Shown: positions 45,772-53,438 of the stretch, piece after piece
How positions within the stretch are numbered: position 1 is the stretch's first letter
Layout of the letters: the number at the start of each line of letters is the position of its first letter
From: Streptomyces collinus Tu 365
GTDB lineage: Bacteria; Actinomycetota; Actinomycetes; Streptomycetales; Streptomycetaceae
Direction of reading: 5' to 3'
Length of the DNA: 64,000 bases
Assembly (NCBI RefSeq): GCF_000444875.1
Contig: NC_021985.1
Coordinates: forward strand, 1,116,001-1,180,000
Position numbers and translations under genes: made by a program
Notes under the pieces: generated by a model
The model's database searches: none
What the model saw: the letters and a program-made list of their open reading frames with translations, nothing else
What the model was told of the DNA's origin: nothing

Positions 45772-46817
45772 CGTGGATCCCCTTCGAGTACGGCGACCAG
45801 GTTCTGCTGCAGGCAGGGTCCGGAGGTGGCGTGGGCGAGGGCGCGGTCGGACTCGCCGCGGTGGATGCGGGCGGCGGCCTCGCCGACGCGGATGAGCCCG
45901 GCGGCCATGACCGGGTTGGCGGCGAGGGCGCCGCCGGAGGGGTTGACGCGGACGTCGTCGCCGAGCCGCAGGGCCTTGCGCAGCACGATCTCCTGTGAGC
46001 TGAAGGGGGCGTGCAACTCGGCTGTGTCGACTGGCCGTTCGAAGGCGCCTGCCTTCTCGGCCGCCAGGCGGGCGGAGGGCGAGTCGGTCAGGTCGCGCAC
46101 GCCCAGGGAGTGGGCCTCGATGCGGTGGTCGACGCCCCGGATCCAGGCGGGCCGCTCGCACAGCTCCCGGGCCCGGTCCCCGGCGGCCAGGATCACGGCG
46201 GCGGCGCCGTCGCCGACGGGCGGGCAGTCGCCGGTCCGCAGCGGGCGTACGACGTGGTCGTCGTGCGGCAGCGGGCCGGTGCGCTGCGCGTGCGGGTTGG
46301 CGGCCGCGTCGGCCCGGCTGCGGGCGCCGACGGCGGCGAGGGCGGCCTCGTCGGTGTCCCCGGCGTCGATGAGCGCCTGTGCCTGGAGGGCGGCCAGCGC
46401 CACGGCGTCGGGCCAGAGCGGGGCGACGTAGTAGGGGTCGAGCTGCCGGGTGAGGACGTCGCGCACCGAGCCGGGCGAGCACTTGCCGTAGGAGTAGACG
46501 AGGGCCGTGTCGGCGTCCCCGGTGAGCAGCTTGGTCCATGCCTCGTACAGGGCCCAGGCGCCGTCCATCTCGACGTGGGACTCGGAGACGGGCGGCCAGG
46601 CGCCGACGCCGTCGAGGGCGAGGGTGAAGGAGAAGGCGCGTCCGGCGAGGTAGTCGCTGGAGCCGGAGCAGATGAAGCCGATGTCGGCGGTGCGCAGCCC
46701 GGTCCGCCCCAGCACCTCGTGCAGCACCGGCATGAGCAGTTCGACCTCGGAGGACTCCTCGGTGGAGCGCCTGTGGTCGCTCTGGGCGAAGGCGACGACC
46801 GCGATCTGCCTGGTCAC
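45768..46817 (-). CDS. Second thiolase-fold protein, no nucleophilic Cys
   Basis: 349 residues, GTG start at 46817. The N-terminal IAVVAFAQSDHRRSTEESSEVELLMPVLHEVLGRTGL and FICSGSSDYLAG match the SCP-x thiolase fold. The position of the catalytic cysteine reads SHVEMDGAW, so acyl transfer by cysteine is not possible. Near the C-terminus NPSGGALAANPVMAAGLIRVGEAA is the family loop, but the GHPxG histidine motif is also missing. This resembles the partner subunit of Rv3522/Rv3523-type pairs, and a heteromer with the neighbouring thiolase is likely. Start and stop overlap both neighbours by 4 bp (GTGA and ATGA), so the three proteins are probably made in fixed ratio. Confidence 0.8.
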   Translation of the reverse strand: MTRQIAVVAFAQSDHRRSTEESSEVELLMPVLHEVLGRTGLRTADIGFICSGSSDYLAGRAFSFTLALDGVGAWPPVSESHVEMDGAWALYEAWTKLLTGDADTALVYSYGKCSPGSVRDVLTRQLDPYYVAPLWPDAVALAALQAQALIDAGDTDEAALAAVGARSRADAAANPHAQRTGPLPHDDHVVRPLRTGDCPPVGDGAAAVILAAGDRARELCERPAWIRGVDHRIEAHSLGVRDLTDSPSARLAAEKAGAFERPVDTAELHAPFSSQEIVLRKALRLGDDVRVNPSGGALAANPVMAAGLIRVGEAAARIHRGESDRALAHATSGPCLQQNLVAVLEGDPR

Positions 46818-47755
46818 AGCAGCTCCTTGTAGGTGTCGTAGGCGGCGTCGGGTTCGCCGGTGGGCCGGTAGTGGTCGGGGTGGCGCACTCCCGGCGTCCA
46901 CACCGGCTCGACACGCAGCCCCATGCGCACCTGGTCGTAGGGGATGCCGCCGATGCGGGCGTGCAGGGCGAGGTCGGCGCCGTCGAGGGCGATGTGGGCG
47001 TAGACGTAGGGCACCTCGATGTCGAGGTTCTTCGCCTTGATGTTGACGATGCAGAACGTGGTGACGGTGCCGCGGGGGCCCGCCTCGACCTGTTCGGAGG
47101 TGGCGACGCCGCAGGTGGGGCACGCGCCCCGGGGCGGGACGTAGACCTTGCGGCAGGCGGGGCAGCGCTCGCCGACGGTCCGCCGTTCGCCGAGGGCGGC
47201 GAGGTAGGCGGACTGGGCGCGGCCGGGCGAGTAGGTGTAGTCGAGGCGGGCGGGGGCGACGATGCCGGTGAGCGGGTCGGCGAACTCGCCGGTGTGGCCG
47301 CCGGGTTCCACGGGTGGGCCGTCGTACGGCTCGAAGCAGGCGATGTCGGTGATGGCTCCGGTGCGTTCGGCGGCCCAGCGGACGCGTACCCGCATGCCGG
47401 TGCGCACGGCTTCGGGGCCGGGGGCGTCGAGGGCGTGCAGGAGGGCGGTGTCGGCGCCGTCGAGCCGGACCAGGACCCAGGCGAAGGGGGTGGTGAGGGG
47501 CTGGGCGCGGCGGGGTTCGTGGTTCCAGGCCCAGGTGGTGACCGTGCCGGTGGGCGCGACCTCGACCAGGTCGCGGAGCTCGTCGGCGGTGACGGGGTCG
47601 TACTCGACGGGCGGGACGAGGGTGCGGCCGTCGGTGGTCCGTACGCCGAGGACGACGCGCTCGCGCAGTCCGGTGAGGAAGGCGCTCTGGACGGGGCCGA
47701 GGGAGCGGGTGAAGGGGAACTCGACGACGAGCGGGGCTTTGAGGACTTCGGGCAT
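46814..47755 (-). CDS. Tandem DUF35 OB-fold, zinc-ribbon protein
   Basis: An acyl-CoA-binding accessory protein of the Rv3521/ChsH2-DUF35 kind, 313 residues, start at 47755 with AAGGAG. Two OB-type halves are visible. The first (about 1-150; VVEFPFTRSLGPVQSAFLTGLRE, VLVRLDGADTALLHAL) has lost the metal cysteines. The second (about 165-313) begins DYTYSPGRAQSAYLAALGE and carries a complete ribbon, CPAC-x10-CPTC, then VTTFCIVNIKAK and YAHIALDGADLALHARI. DUF35 proteins form complexes with Cys-less thiolases and support carbon-carbon cleavage of steroid side chains. It is coupled to the next gene by a GTGA overlap and lies 20 bp after the hydratase gene. Confidence 0.85.
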   Translation of the reverse strand: MPEVLKAPLVVEFPFTRSLGPVQSAFLTGLRERVVLGVRTTDGRTLVPPVEYDPVTADELRDLVEVAPTGTVTTWAWNHEPRRAQPLTTPFAWVLVRLDGADTALLHALDAPGPEAVRTGMRVRVRWAAERTGAITDIACFEPYDGPPVEPGGHTGEFADPLTGIVAPARLDYTYSPGRAQSAYLAALGERRTVGERCPACRKVYVPPRGACPTCGVATSEQVEAGPRGTVTTFCIVNIKAKNLDIEVPYVYAHIALDGADLALHARIGGIPYDQVRMGLRVEPVWTPGVRHPDHYRPTGEPDAAYDTYKELL

Positions 47756-47775
47756 GCCTGGGCTCCTTCGGTGGG

Positions 47776-48576
47776 TCAGGCGCGCTTGTAGACGGGGGGC
47801 CGCTTCTCGGCGAAGGCGCGGGCGCCCTCCTTGGCGTCGGCGGTGCCGAACACGGGCCATCCGCGGTCGAGTTCGGCGGCGAGTCCGTCGGTCTCGGTCA
47901 TCTCGGCGGTCTCGTAGACCGATGCCTTGACGGCCTCCACGGCGAGCGGCCCGCAGGCGTTGATCCGCTCGGCGGTCTCCAGCGCGGCGGCGAGGGCCGT
48001 CCCGTCCGGGACCACGCGTCCGATCAGCCCGATCGCCGCTGCCTCCGGGGCGCTGTAGGGCCGTCCGGTGAGCAGCATCTCCAGGGCGTGGGTGCGCGGG
48101 ATCTGGCGCGGGAGCCGGACGGTCGAACCGCCGATGGGGAACAGGCCGCGGCGGACCTCGAAGAGGCCGAAGGTGGCGGACTCGCCCGCGACCCGGATGT
48201 CGGTGCCCTGGAGGATCTCCGTGCCGCCCGCCACGCAGGGGCCCTCGACGGCGGCGATGACCGGCTTGCGGGGGCGGTGGTGGCGCAGCATGGCCTTCCA
48301 GTGCAGGTCGGGGTCGGCCTTGAGGCGGTCGCGGTACTCCTCGCCGGCCATTCCCCCGCCCGCGAGGGCCTTGAGGTCCATGCCCGCGCAGAACGCGCCG
48401 CCGGCGCCGGTCAGCACGATCGAGCGGACGCCGTCGTCGGCGTCGGCGTCGAGCCAGCCGTCGTGGAGGCCGACGAGCATCGGGAGCGAAAGCGCGTTCC
48501 TGGCTTCGGGCCGGTTGAGCGTGAGCACCAGTGTGGCGCCCTCACGCCGCACGGTGAGGTGTTCGGTCCCACCCAT
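47776..48576 (-). CDS. Enoyl-CoA hydratase/isomerase family protein (EchA19-like)
   Basis: A crotonase-fold enzyme of 266 residues that should hydrate a 2-enoyl-CoA. GGGGAG precedes the ATG at 48576. LTLNRPEARNALS opens the fold. The oxyanion-hole segments are GAFCAGMDLKAL and GPCVAGGTEIL, and FGLFEVRRGLFPIGGSTVRLPRQI is the region of the catalytic acids, where the usual first Glu lies near FEVRRG. The C-terminal helix ends AFAEKRPPVYKR, as in hydratases of the EchA19 type. It is the first gene of an operon with DUF35 and two thiolases, and divergent from a FadD19-like ligase. In Mycobacterium tuberculosis EchA19 and FadD19 are adjacent and act in sterol side-chain degradation. The actual substrate here is unproven. 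Confidence 0.85.
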   Translation of the reverse strand: MGGTEHLTVRREGATLVLTLNRPEARNALSLPMLVGLHDGWLDADADDGVRSIVLTGAGGAFCAGMDLKALAGGGMAGEEYRDRLKADPDLHWKAMLRHHRPRKPVIAAVEGPCVAGGTEILQGTDIRVAGESATFGLFEVRRGLFPIGGSTVRLPRQIPRTHALEMLLTGRPYSAPEAAAIGLIGRVVPDGTALAAALETAERINACGPLAVEAVKASVYETAEMTETDGLAAELDRGWPVFGTADAKEGARAFAEKRPPVYKRA

Positions 48577-48601
48577 CTGCCCATCTCCCCTCGGTAAGAA
48601 C

Positions 48602-48615
48602 GAGAACAGGTTGCA
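48602..48615. promoter_or_regulatory. KstR-like half-palindrome AAC-N2-GTT
   Basis: GAGAACAGGTTGCA matches the mycobacterial KstR pattern T-N2-AAC-N2-GTT-N2-A at all fixed positions except the first T. It sits 26 bp upstream of the hydratase start in the 188-bp divergent promoter region. Short motifs occur by chance, so support is modest. Confidence 0.4.
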
Positions 48616-48654
48616 GTAGGCGGGGAGGCACTTCAAGGGAACTCCGACCATTTT

Positions 48655-48669
48655 CTGACAGGCAGTCAG
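48655..48669. promoter_or_regulatory. Palindrome CTGAC-AGGCA-GTCAG in the divergent promoter region
   Basis: A perfect inverted repeat (extended by one further T/A pair to 48654-48670), midway between the hydratase and FadD19-like genes. It has the shape of a TetR-family operator. The pattern CTGA-N7-TCAG recurs at 58998-59012 before the flavoprotein-ligase operon. Confidence 0.6.
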
Positions 48670-48764
48670 ATTTTCCGGTGCGGGCCCTTCCCACTTGTGG
48701 CGCCCTTTGCTCTGATGACCGGCGAACCGGTGGATCGCCAGGCCCGCACAGGTCAGGAGGAGCG

Positions 48765-50384
48765 GTGGAGTACAACCTTGCCGATCTGTTCGAGTCGGTC
48801 GTCGACGTGGTGCCGGACCGTGAGGCGCTCGTCTACCTGGACCACCCCGGGACCGGCGCGGAGCGCCGCCTGACGTACGCGGAGCTGGACGCGGCCGCCA
48901 ACCGCGTCGCCCACCACCTGATCGACAGCGGGATCCGGCCCGGCGAGCACCTGGGCCTGCACCTGTACAACGGCGTCGAGTACCTCCAGACGGTCCTGGG
49001 CTGCCTGAAGGCACGGGTCGTCCCGGTCAACGTCAACTACCGCTACGTCGAAGAGGAGCTGGTGTACCTCTACCGGGACGCGGACCTGGTGGCGCTGGTC
49101 TTCGACGGGGAGTTCGGCGACCGGGTGGCGGCGGCGCTGCCGCGTGCGCCGAAGCTGCGGCTGCTGCTGCGGGTGGGCACGGCGGCGGAGGAGGTGCCCG
49201 GCGCGACGCCGTTCACCGGGGCCGAGGCGGCCGCGTCCCCGGAGCGGGGCTTCCCGGCGCGCTCGGGCGACGACCAGTTCATCATCTACACCGGCGGGAC
49301 GACCGGCATGCCCAAGGGCGTCATGTGGCGCCAGGAGGACCTGTTCTTCGCGGGCCTCGGCGGTGGCGCGCCGACGGGCGAGCCGGTGAAGACGCCCGGG
49401 GAACTGGCCGAACGGGTCGCGGCCGGCGGGTCGGGGATCACCTTCTTCCCCACTCCCCCGCTGATGCACGGCACCTCCACCCTCACGGCGTTCATCGGCT
49501 TCGGCTTCGGCCAGCGCGTCGTGCTGCACCGCAAGTTCGTGCCCGAGGAGGTCCTGCGCACCATCGAGCGGGAGAGGGTGACCAGCGTCTCGCTGGTCGG
49601 CGACGCCATGCTGCGGCCGCTGGTCGACGCGCTCGCCGGGCCGCTGAAGGGCACGGACTGCTCGGCGCTGTTCAGCGTCTCCTCGTCGGGCGCCGTCCTG
49701 TCGGAGACGGTGCGCCGGCAGTTCCGCGCACTGGTGCCGAACGCCCTGCTGCTGAACAACTTCGGCTCCTCCGAGTCCGGCTTCAACGGCACCGCGACCG
49801 AGGACGCGGGACCCGAGCGGGGCTTCCGCGTCCGGGTCAACTCCCGGACCCGCGTGGTGGACCCGGTGACGCACGAACCCGTGGCCGCGGGGGCGATCGG
49901 CCGGGTGGCGCAGTGCGGCCACGTACCGCTCGGCTACTACAACGACCCCCGCAAGACCGCCGAGACGTTCTTCGAGCGGGACGGGCGGCGCTGGGTGCTG
50001 CTCGGCGACATGGCCACGGTGGACGAGGAGGGCGTGGTCACCGTCCTCGGCCGGGGCTCGCAGTGCATCAACACCGGCGGCGAGAAGGTGTACCCGGAGG
50101 AGGTCGAGCAGGCGCTCAAGGCACATCCGGACGTGTACGACGCCCTGGTCGCCGGGGTGCCCGACGCCACCTGGGGCAGTCATGTGGCGGCCGTGGTGCA
50201 ACTGCGCGCGGGGGCCCGGCGGTTGTCCCTGGGTGACCTCCAGGACCACTGCCGCGCCCATCTCGCCGGGTACAAGATCCCGCGCCGGCTCGTGCTCACG
50301 GAGGACATCCGGCGCTCGCCGAGCGGAAAGGCGGACTACCGGTGGGCCCGTGAGGTGGCGGCGGCTGACGCCTCCCGCCGGTAG
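48765..50384 (+). CDS. Acyl-CoA synthetase, FadD19-like
   Basis: An ATP-dependent CoA ligase of 539 residues. The GTG start at 48765 is preceded by AGGAGG. It shows the adenylate-forming motifs YTGGTTGMPKGVMWR (P-loop), FFPTPPLMHGTS, NNFGSSESGFNG, VLLGDMATVDEEG, GRGSQCINTGGEKVYPEEVE and SPSGKADYRWA with the catalytic lysine. Over the whole length it reads like FadD19 of Mycobacterium tuberculosis (ADLFESVVDVVPDREAL, VNVNYRYVEEELVYLYRDADLVALV), the ligase that activates C24-branched sterol side chains. With the divergent hydratase, DUF35 and thiolase genes it forms a plausible steroid or isoprenoid side-chain catabolic unit. No ring-degrading enzymes (kstD, hsa, kshA) are present in the window, so the substrate may be another branched carboxylic acid. 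Confidence 0.88.
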   Translation: MEYNLADLFESVVDVVPDREALVYLDHPGTGAERRLTYAELDAAANRVAHHLIDSGIRPGEHLGLHLYNGVEYLQTVLGCLKARVVPVNVNYRYVEEELVYLYRDADLVALVFDGEFGDRVAAALPRAPKLRLLLRVGTAAEEVPGATPFTGAEAAASPERGFPARSGDDQFIIYTGGTTGMPKGVMWRQEDLFFAGLGGGAPTGEPVKTPGELAERVAAGGSGITFFPTPPLMHGTSTLTAFIGFGFGQRVVLHRKFVPEEVLRTIERERVTSVSLVGDAMLRPLVDALAGPLKGTDCSALFSVSSSGAVLSETVRRQFRALVPNALLLNNFGSSESGFNGTATEDAGPERGFRVRVNSRTRVVDPVTHEPVAAGAIGRVAQCGHVPLGYYNDPRKTAETFFERDGRRWVLLGDMATVDEEGVVTVLGRGSQCINTGGEKVYPEEVEQALKAHPDVYDALVAGVPDATWGSHVAAVVQLRAGARRLSLGDLQDHCRAHLAGYKIPRRLVLTEDIRRSPSGKADYRWAREVAAADASRR

Positions 50385-50538
50385 CCGCGAGGCGGGGGTG
50401 ACCGGCACAGTCTTTGCGCACGGTTGACCCGGGACGTTGAACGGAGGGCGAAGCGGGGCCGTACGGAGGTCGGCGGCCCGGCGCCCGCGGGCCCGGTCCG
50501 CCGTGCCATCACCGGGTTTCGCACGGAAGGACCTACGG

Positions 50539-52371
50539 GTGCCGCACCTCACGCCCCCTCGTCAGCTGCCGGACGCCGCGGCGGGGGCCGATCCCGACGC
50601 CGTGGCGGACCCCGACACCACCGCGGCACCGGACGGCACGGCCGTGACCGGACCGGCGGAGCCGGACGGGCCGGACACCAGCGCGACACCGGACGGCCCC
50701 GGGGCCGCGCCGTCGGGCCGTCCCGGCTGGTTCGGATGGCGGCGGCGCAGCCCTCGGGCCGCGCGGGCCGTGCGGGTCGGCACGAGTCTGCTGGCCGCCG
50801 CGCTGGTGCTCGTCGTGCTGCTCGTGCCCAACCGCCTGGACTGGATCACGGTCCAGTCGTTCCTGCGCCTCCCGGTGGAGGCGATCCTGCTCGCGGCGCT
50901 CCTGCTCGCACTGCCGCCGCGGCCGCGGCGCACCACGGCGGCGGCCCTGGGGGTGTTCCTCGGCCTGTCGGCCGTCCTGAAGTGCCTCGACATGGGCTTC
51001 CGCCAGACGCTGGCCCGGCCGTTCGACCTGGTCTTCGACTGGGTGCTGCTGAGCGACGCGGCGGACTGGACGAAGGACTCCTTCGGCCGCTCGGGAGAGC
51101 TGTTCGCGGTGATCGGGGTCATCGTCCTGGTGGTCGTCGTGCTCGCGGTGAGCGCGCTCGCGACGGTCAGGCTGGCCGGCGAGCTGGCCCGGCACCGCCC
51201 GGTGGCCGTGCGCACCACCCTGGTCCTCGGCATCGTGTGGGTCATCTGCTTCACCCTGGGCGTGCAGTTCGGCGGCGTCACCTTCGCCACCAAGGGCTAT
51301 GCCCAGTACCTCTCCAACCGGGTGCAGTACGTCCGCGACGGCCTCGGGGACGCCGACGTGTACAAGAAGGAGATGGCCGTCGACGCCTTCGCCAGGACGC
51401 CGCCCGACCGGCTGCTGACGGGGCTGCGCGGCAAGGACGTGATGCTCACCTTCATCGAGAGCTACGGCCGGGTGGCGATCGACGACCCGGCGATGGCACC
51501 GCAGATCGACGCGACGCTCCGGGCGGGCGACGCCCGGCTCAGGTCGGCCGGCTTCTCCTCGCGCAGCGGCTGGCTCAGGTCGCCCGTGACGGGCGCGGGC
51601 AGCTGGCTCGCCCACTCCACGTTCCTGTCCGGCACCTGGGTCAAGAACCAGCAGCGGTACCGGAGTCTGACCACCGGTGACCGCGCCACGCTCACCAGCT
51701 ACTTCCGCAGGACCGGCGCCTGGCGCACCGTCGGCATCGTGCCCGGCGTGCGCAAGTCCTGGCCCGAGGGCAGGTACTTCGGCCTCGACCACATCTACGA
51801 CTCCACGCACCTCGGTTACCGGGGCCCGTACTTCAGCTGGACGCCGGTGCCGGACCAGTTCAGCCTGGAGGCCTTCCAGAAGCTGGAGCACGGCAAGAAG
51901 AACCGGGACCCGGTCATGGCCGAGATCATCCTGGCTTCCAGCCACAACCCGTGGTCCCCCATCGCCCACATGATCGACTGGAAGGACCTCGGGGACGGCA
52001 AGGTCTTCTACCGGATCAAGAAGGAGGGCACGGACCCCACGGAGGTCTGGAAGAGCGCCGAGCGGGTGCGGACCGAGTACCGCAAGGCCATCCAGTACTC
52101 GCTGGACAGCCTGACCCAGTGGGTGCAGCGCTACGGCGACAAGAACACCGTGCTGGTCTTCCTCGGCGACCACCAGCCCGTCCCGACGGTCACCGGGGGG
52201 AGCACCAGCAGGGACGTGCCGGTGACCATCGTCGCCCGCGACCCGAAGGTGCTGGACCGGGTCGCCGGCTGGGGCTGGACCGAGGGGCTCAAGCCCGCGC
52301 ACGACGCCCCGGAGTGGAGCATGGACAAGTTCCGCGACCGCTTCATGACGGCGTACGGCCCCGCCCGCTGA
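50539..52371 (+). CDS. Polytopic membrane sulfatase/LTA-synthase-like phosphotransferase
   Basis: A membrane enzyme of the alkaline-phosphatase superfamily, 610 residues, GTG start at 50539 with GGAAGGA upstream. A disordered Asp/Pro/Thr-rich N-terminus (about 1-60) precedes five predicted membrane helices (about 75-255; for example SLLAAALVLVVLLVP, VIGVIVLVVVVLAVSAL and LVLGIVWVICFTLGV). The extracytoplasmic catalytic domain (about 290-600) has LTFIESYGRVAI, HSTFLSGTW where the Thr/Ser nucleophile is expected, LASSHNPWSP and FLGDHQPVP with the metal-binding Asp-His. Relatives transfer phosphoglycerol to wall or membrane glycopolymers; many in Streptomyces are simply called sulfatases. A wall-teichoic or lipoteichoic-type role is inferred. 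Its last 29 bp overlap the convergent hydrolase gene. Confidence 0.8.
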   Translation: MPHLTPPRQLPDAAAGADPDAVADPDTTAAPDGTAVTGPAEPDGPDTSATPDGPGAAPSGRPGWFGWRRRSPRAARAVRVGTSLLAAALVLVVLLVPNRLDWITVQSFLRLPVEAILLAALLLALPPRPRRTTAAALGVFLGLSAVLKCLDMGFRQTLARPFDLVFDWVLLSDAADWTKDSFGRSGELFAVIGVIVLVVVVLAVSALATVRLAGELARHRPVAVRTTLVLGIVWVICFTLGVQFGGVTFATKGYAQYLSNRVQYVRDGLGDADVYKKEMAVDAFARTPPDRLLTGLRGKDVMLTFIESYGRVAIDDPAMAPQIDATLRAGDARLRSAGFSSRSGWLRSPVTGAGSWLAHSTFLSGTWVKNQQRYRSLTTGDRATLTSYFRRTGAWRTVGIVPGVRKSWPEGRYFGLDHIYDSTHLGYRGPYFSWTPVPDQFSLEAFQKLEHGKKNRDPVMAEIILASSHNPWSPIAHMIDWKDLGDGKVFYRIKKEGTDPTEVWKSAERVRTEYRKAIQYSLDSLTQWVQRYGDKNTVLVFLGDHQPVPTVTGGSTSRDVPVTIVARDPKVLDRVAGWGWTEGLKPAHDAPEWSMDKFRDRFMTAYGPAR

Positions 52372-53263
52372 CCGGCGCGGGCCGGGCGGCGGCGGGGTCC
52401 GCGCCGGTGGCCCGGTCCGCGTCCAGGAAGGCGACGATCTCGCGGACGAAGTGCTCCGGGTCGTCCAGCCACGGGAAGTGGGCGGCCCCGGGCTGCACGG
52501 TGAGCGTCGCGTCAGGGAAGGCCCCGGCGGTGCGGCGGGCCAGCTCGGGGCGGGGGCCGCCGTCCCACTCGCCCGCGTACACCAGGACCGGGGCGGCCAG
52601 GGCGGCGAGCGCGGCGCGGGTGGCGTCCGGGGTGAAGGCGCCCTCGCCGAAGTAGCGTTCGCCCGCCTCGTCGTTGGTCTGCCGCTCCTCGGGCTCCACG
52701 TGCGCCCGGGCGGCGTCGTCCCAGCGGCCGTAGAAGAACGGCAGGAACACCTCGTCGAAGTCGCCGTCGCCGGTCAGCCAGGACTCGAACGCGGGGAACG
52801 CCTGCGCGAACCAGGGCTCGCCCGACCGCAGCCGGGCCGCGGCCAGCCGGTCCTCGGCCGTCGCCCGCATGCCCAGGGCCGACGGGTTGGCGGTGACCAG
52901 CACGAGCCGCCGCACCCGCTCTGGGTGGCGGGCCGCGTAGAGCGTCGCCAGGCAGCCGCCGGCCGAGTGCGCGAGCAGGTCCATCCGCTCCAGGCCCAGG
53001 TGCACGCGCCACGCCTCGACGTCGTCCACCTGCCGGTCGCAGCGGTAGGTGGCCGGGTCGGCCGGGACCGCGGAGTCCCCGGTGCCGCGCAGGTCGAGCA
53101 GCGCCAGCCGGCGGTGGGCGGCGAGCCCGCCCAGCTCCCCGAGGTACTCGGAGGCGCGCATCGGACCGCCGGGCAGGACGGCGAGGGTCTCCCCCGTTCC
53201 GCGGAGGTGGTAGGCGAGCCGGGTTCCGTCCGGGGCGCTGAAGGTCGGCATGCGGACGATCAT
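52343..53263 (-). CDS. Alpha/beta hydrolase, proline-iminopeptidase-like
   Basis: A cytoplasmic serine hydrolase of 306 residues with AVLPGGPMRASEYLGELG (the oxyanion loop GGPG-type of S33 peptidases), LALLDLRGTGDSAVP, the elbow LAHSAGGCLA with the nucleophile serine, the acid region YAGEWDG and His in GAAHFPWLDDPEHF. The fold and the GGP loop suggest a prolyl aminopeptidase-like or lactonase-like enzyme; the substrate is unknown. The start is uncertain between ATG at 53263 and 53251, since neither has a good ribosome site. The 3' end overlaps the sulfatase gene by 29 bp on the opposite strand, and the 5' end is divergent from paaK. Confidence 0.8.
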   Translation of the reverse strand: MIVRMPTFSAPDGTRLAYHLRGTGETLAVLPGGPMRASEYLGELGGLAAHRRLALLDLRGTGDSAVPADPATYRCDRQVDDVEAWRVHLGLERMDLLAHSAGGCLATLYAARHPERVRRLVLVTANPSALGMRATAEDRLAAARLRSGEPWFAQAFPAFESWLTGDGDFDEVFLPFFYGRWDDAARAHVEPEERQTNDEAGERYFGEGAFTPDATRAALAALAAPVLVYAGEWDGGPRPELARRTAGAFPDATLTVQPGAAHFPWLDDPEHFVREIVAFLDADRATGADPAAARPAPVSGRGRTPS

Positions 53264-53386
53264 GCCGGTCCGCCCGGCCGCCCCGCAACGACGTCCTCGA
53301 CCCGGCCGGGCCCGGGCCGGCGGGAAAATTCGGGCACACCCCTTGCCCTCGGAGCGGATGGCCTGAATTACTGACCCCGAGGGAAT

Positions 53387-53404
53387 CGACCGAATGATCG
53401 GTCG
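53387..53404. promoter_or_regulatory. PaaR-like palindrome CGACCGA-ATGA-TCGGTCG
   Basis: Perfect 7-bp arms 35-52 bp upstream of the paaK start. The core ACCG-N6-CGGT matches the spacing of the PaaR operator described in Corynebacterium (ACCG-N2-CG-N2-CGGT) although the centre is TG, not CG. A TetR-type repressor of phenylacetate metabolism is the obvious candidate; none is encoded nearby. Confidence 0.6.
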
Positions 53405-53438
53405 TCCGTAATGCGAGGACGGCGAGGGAGTAGTCCCG

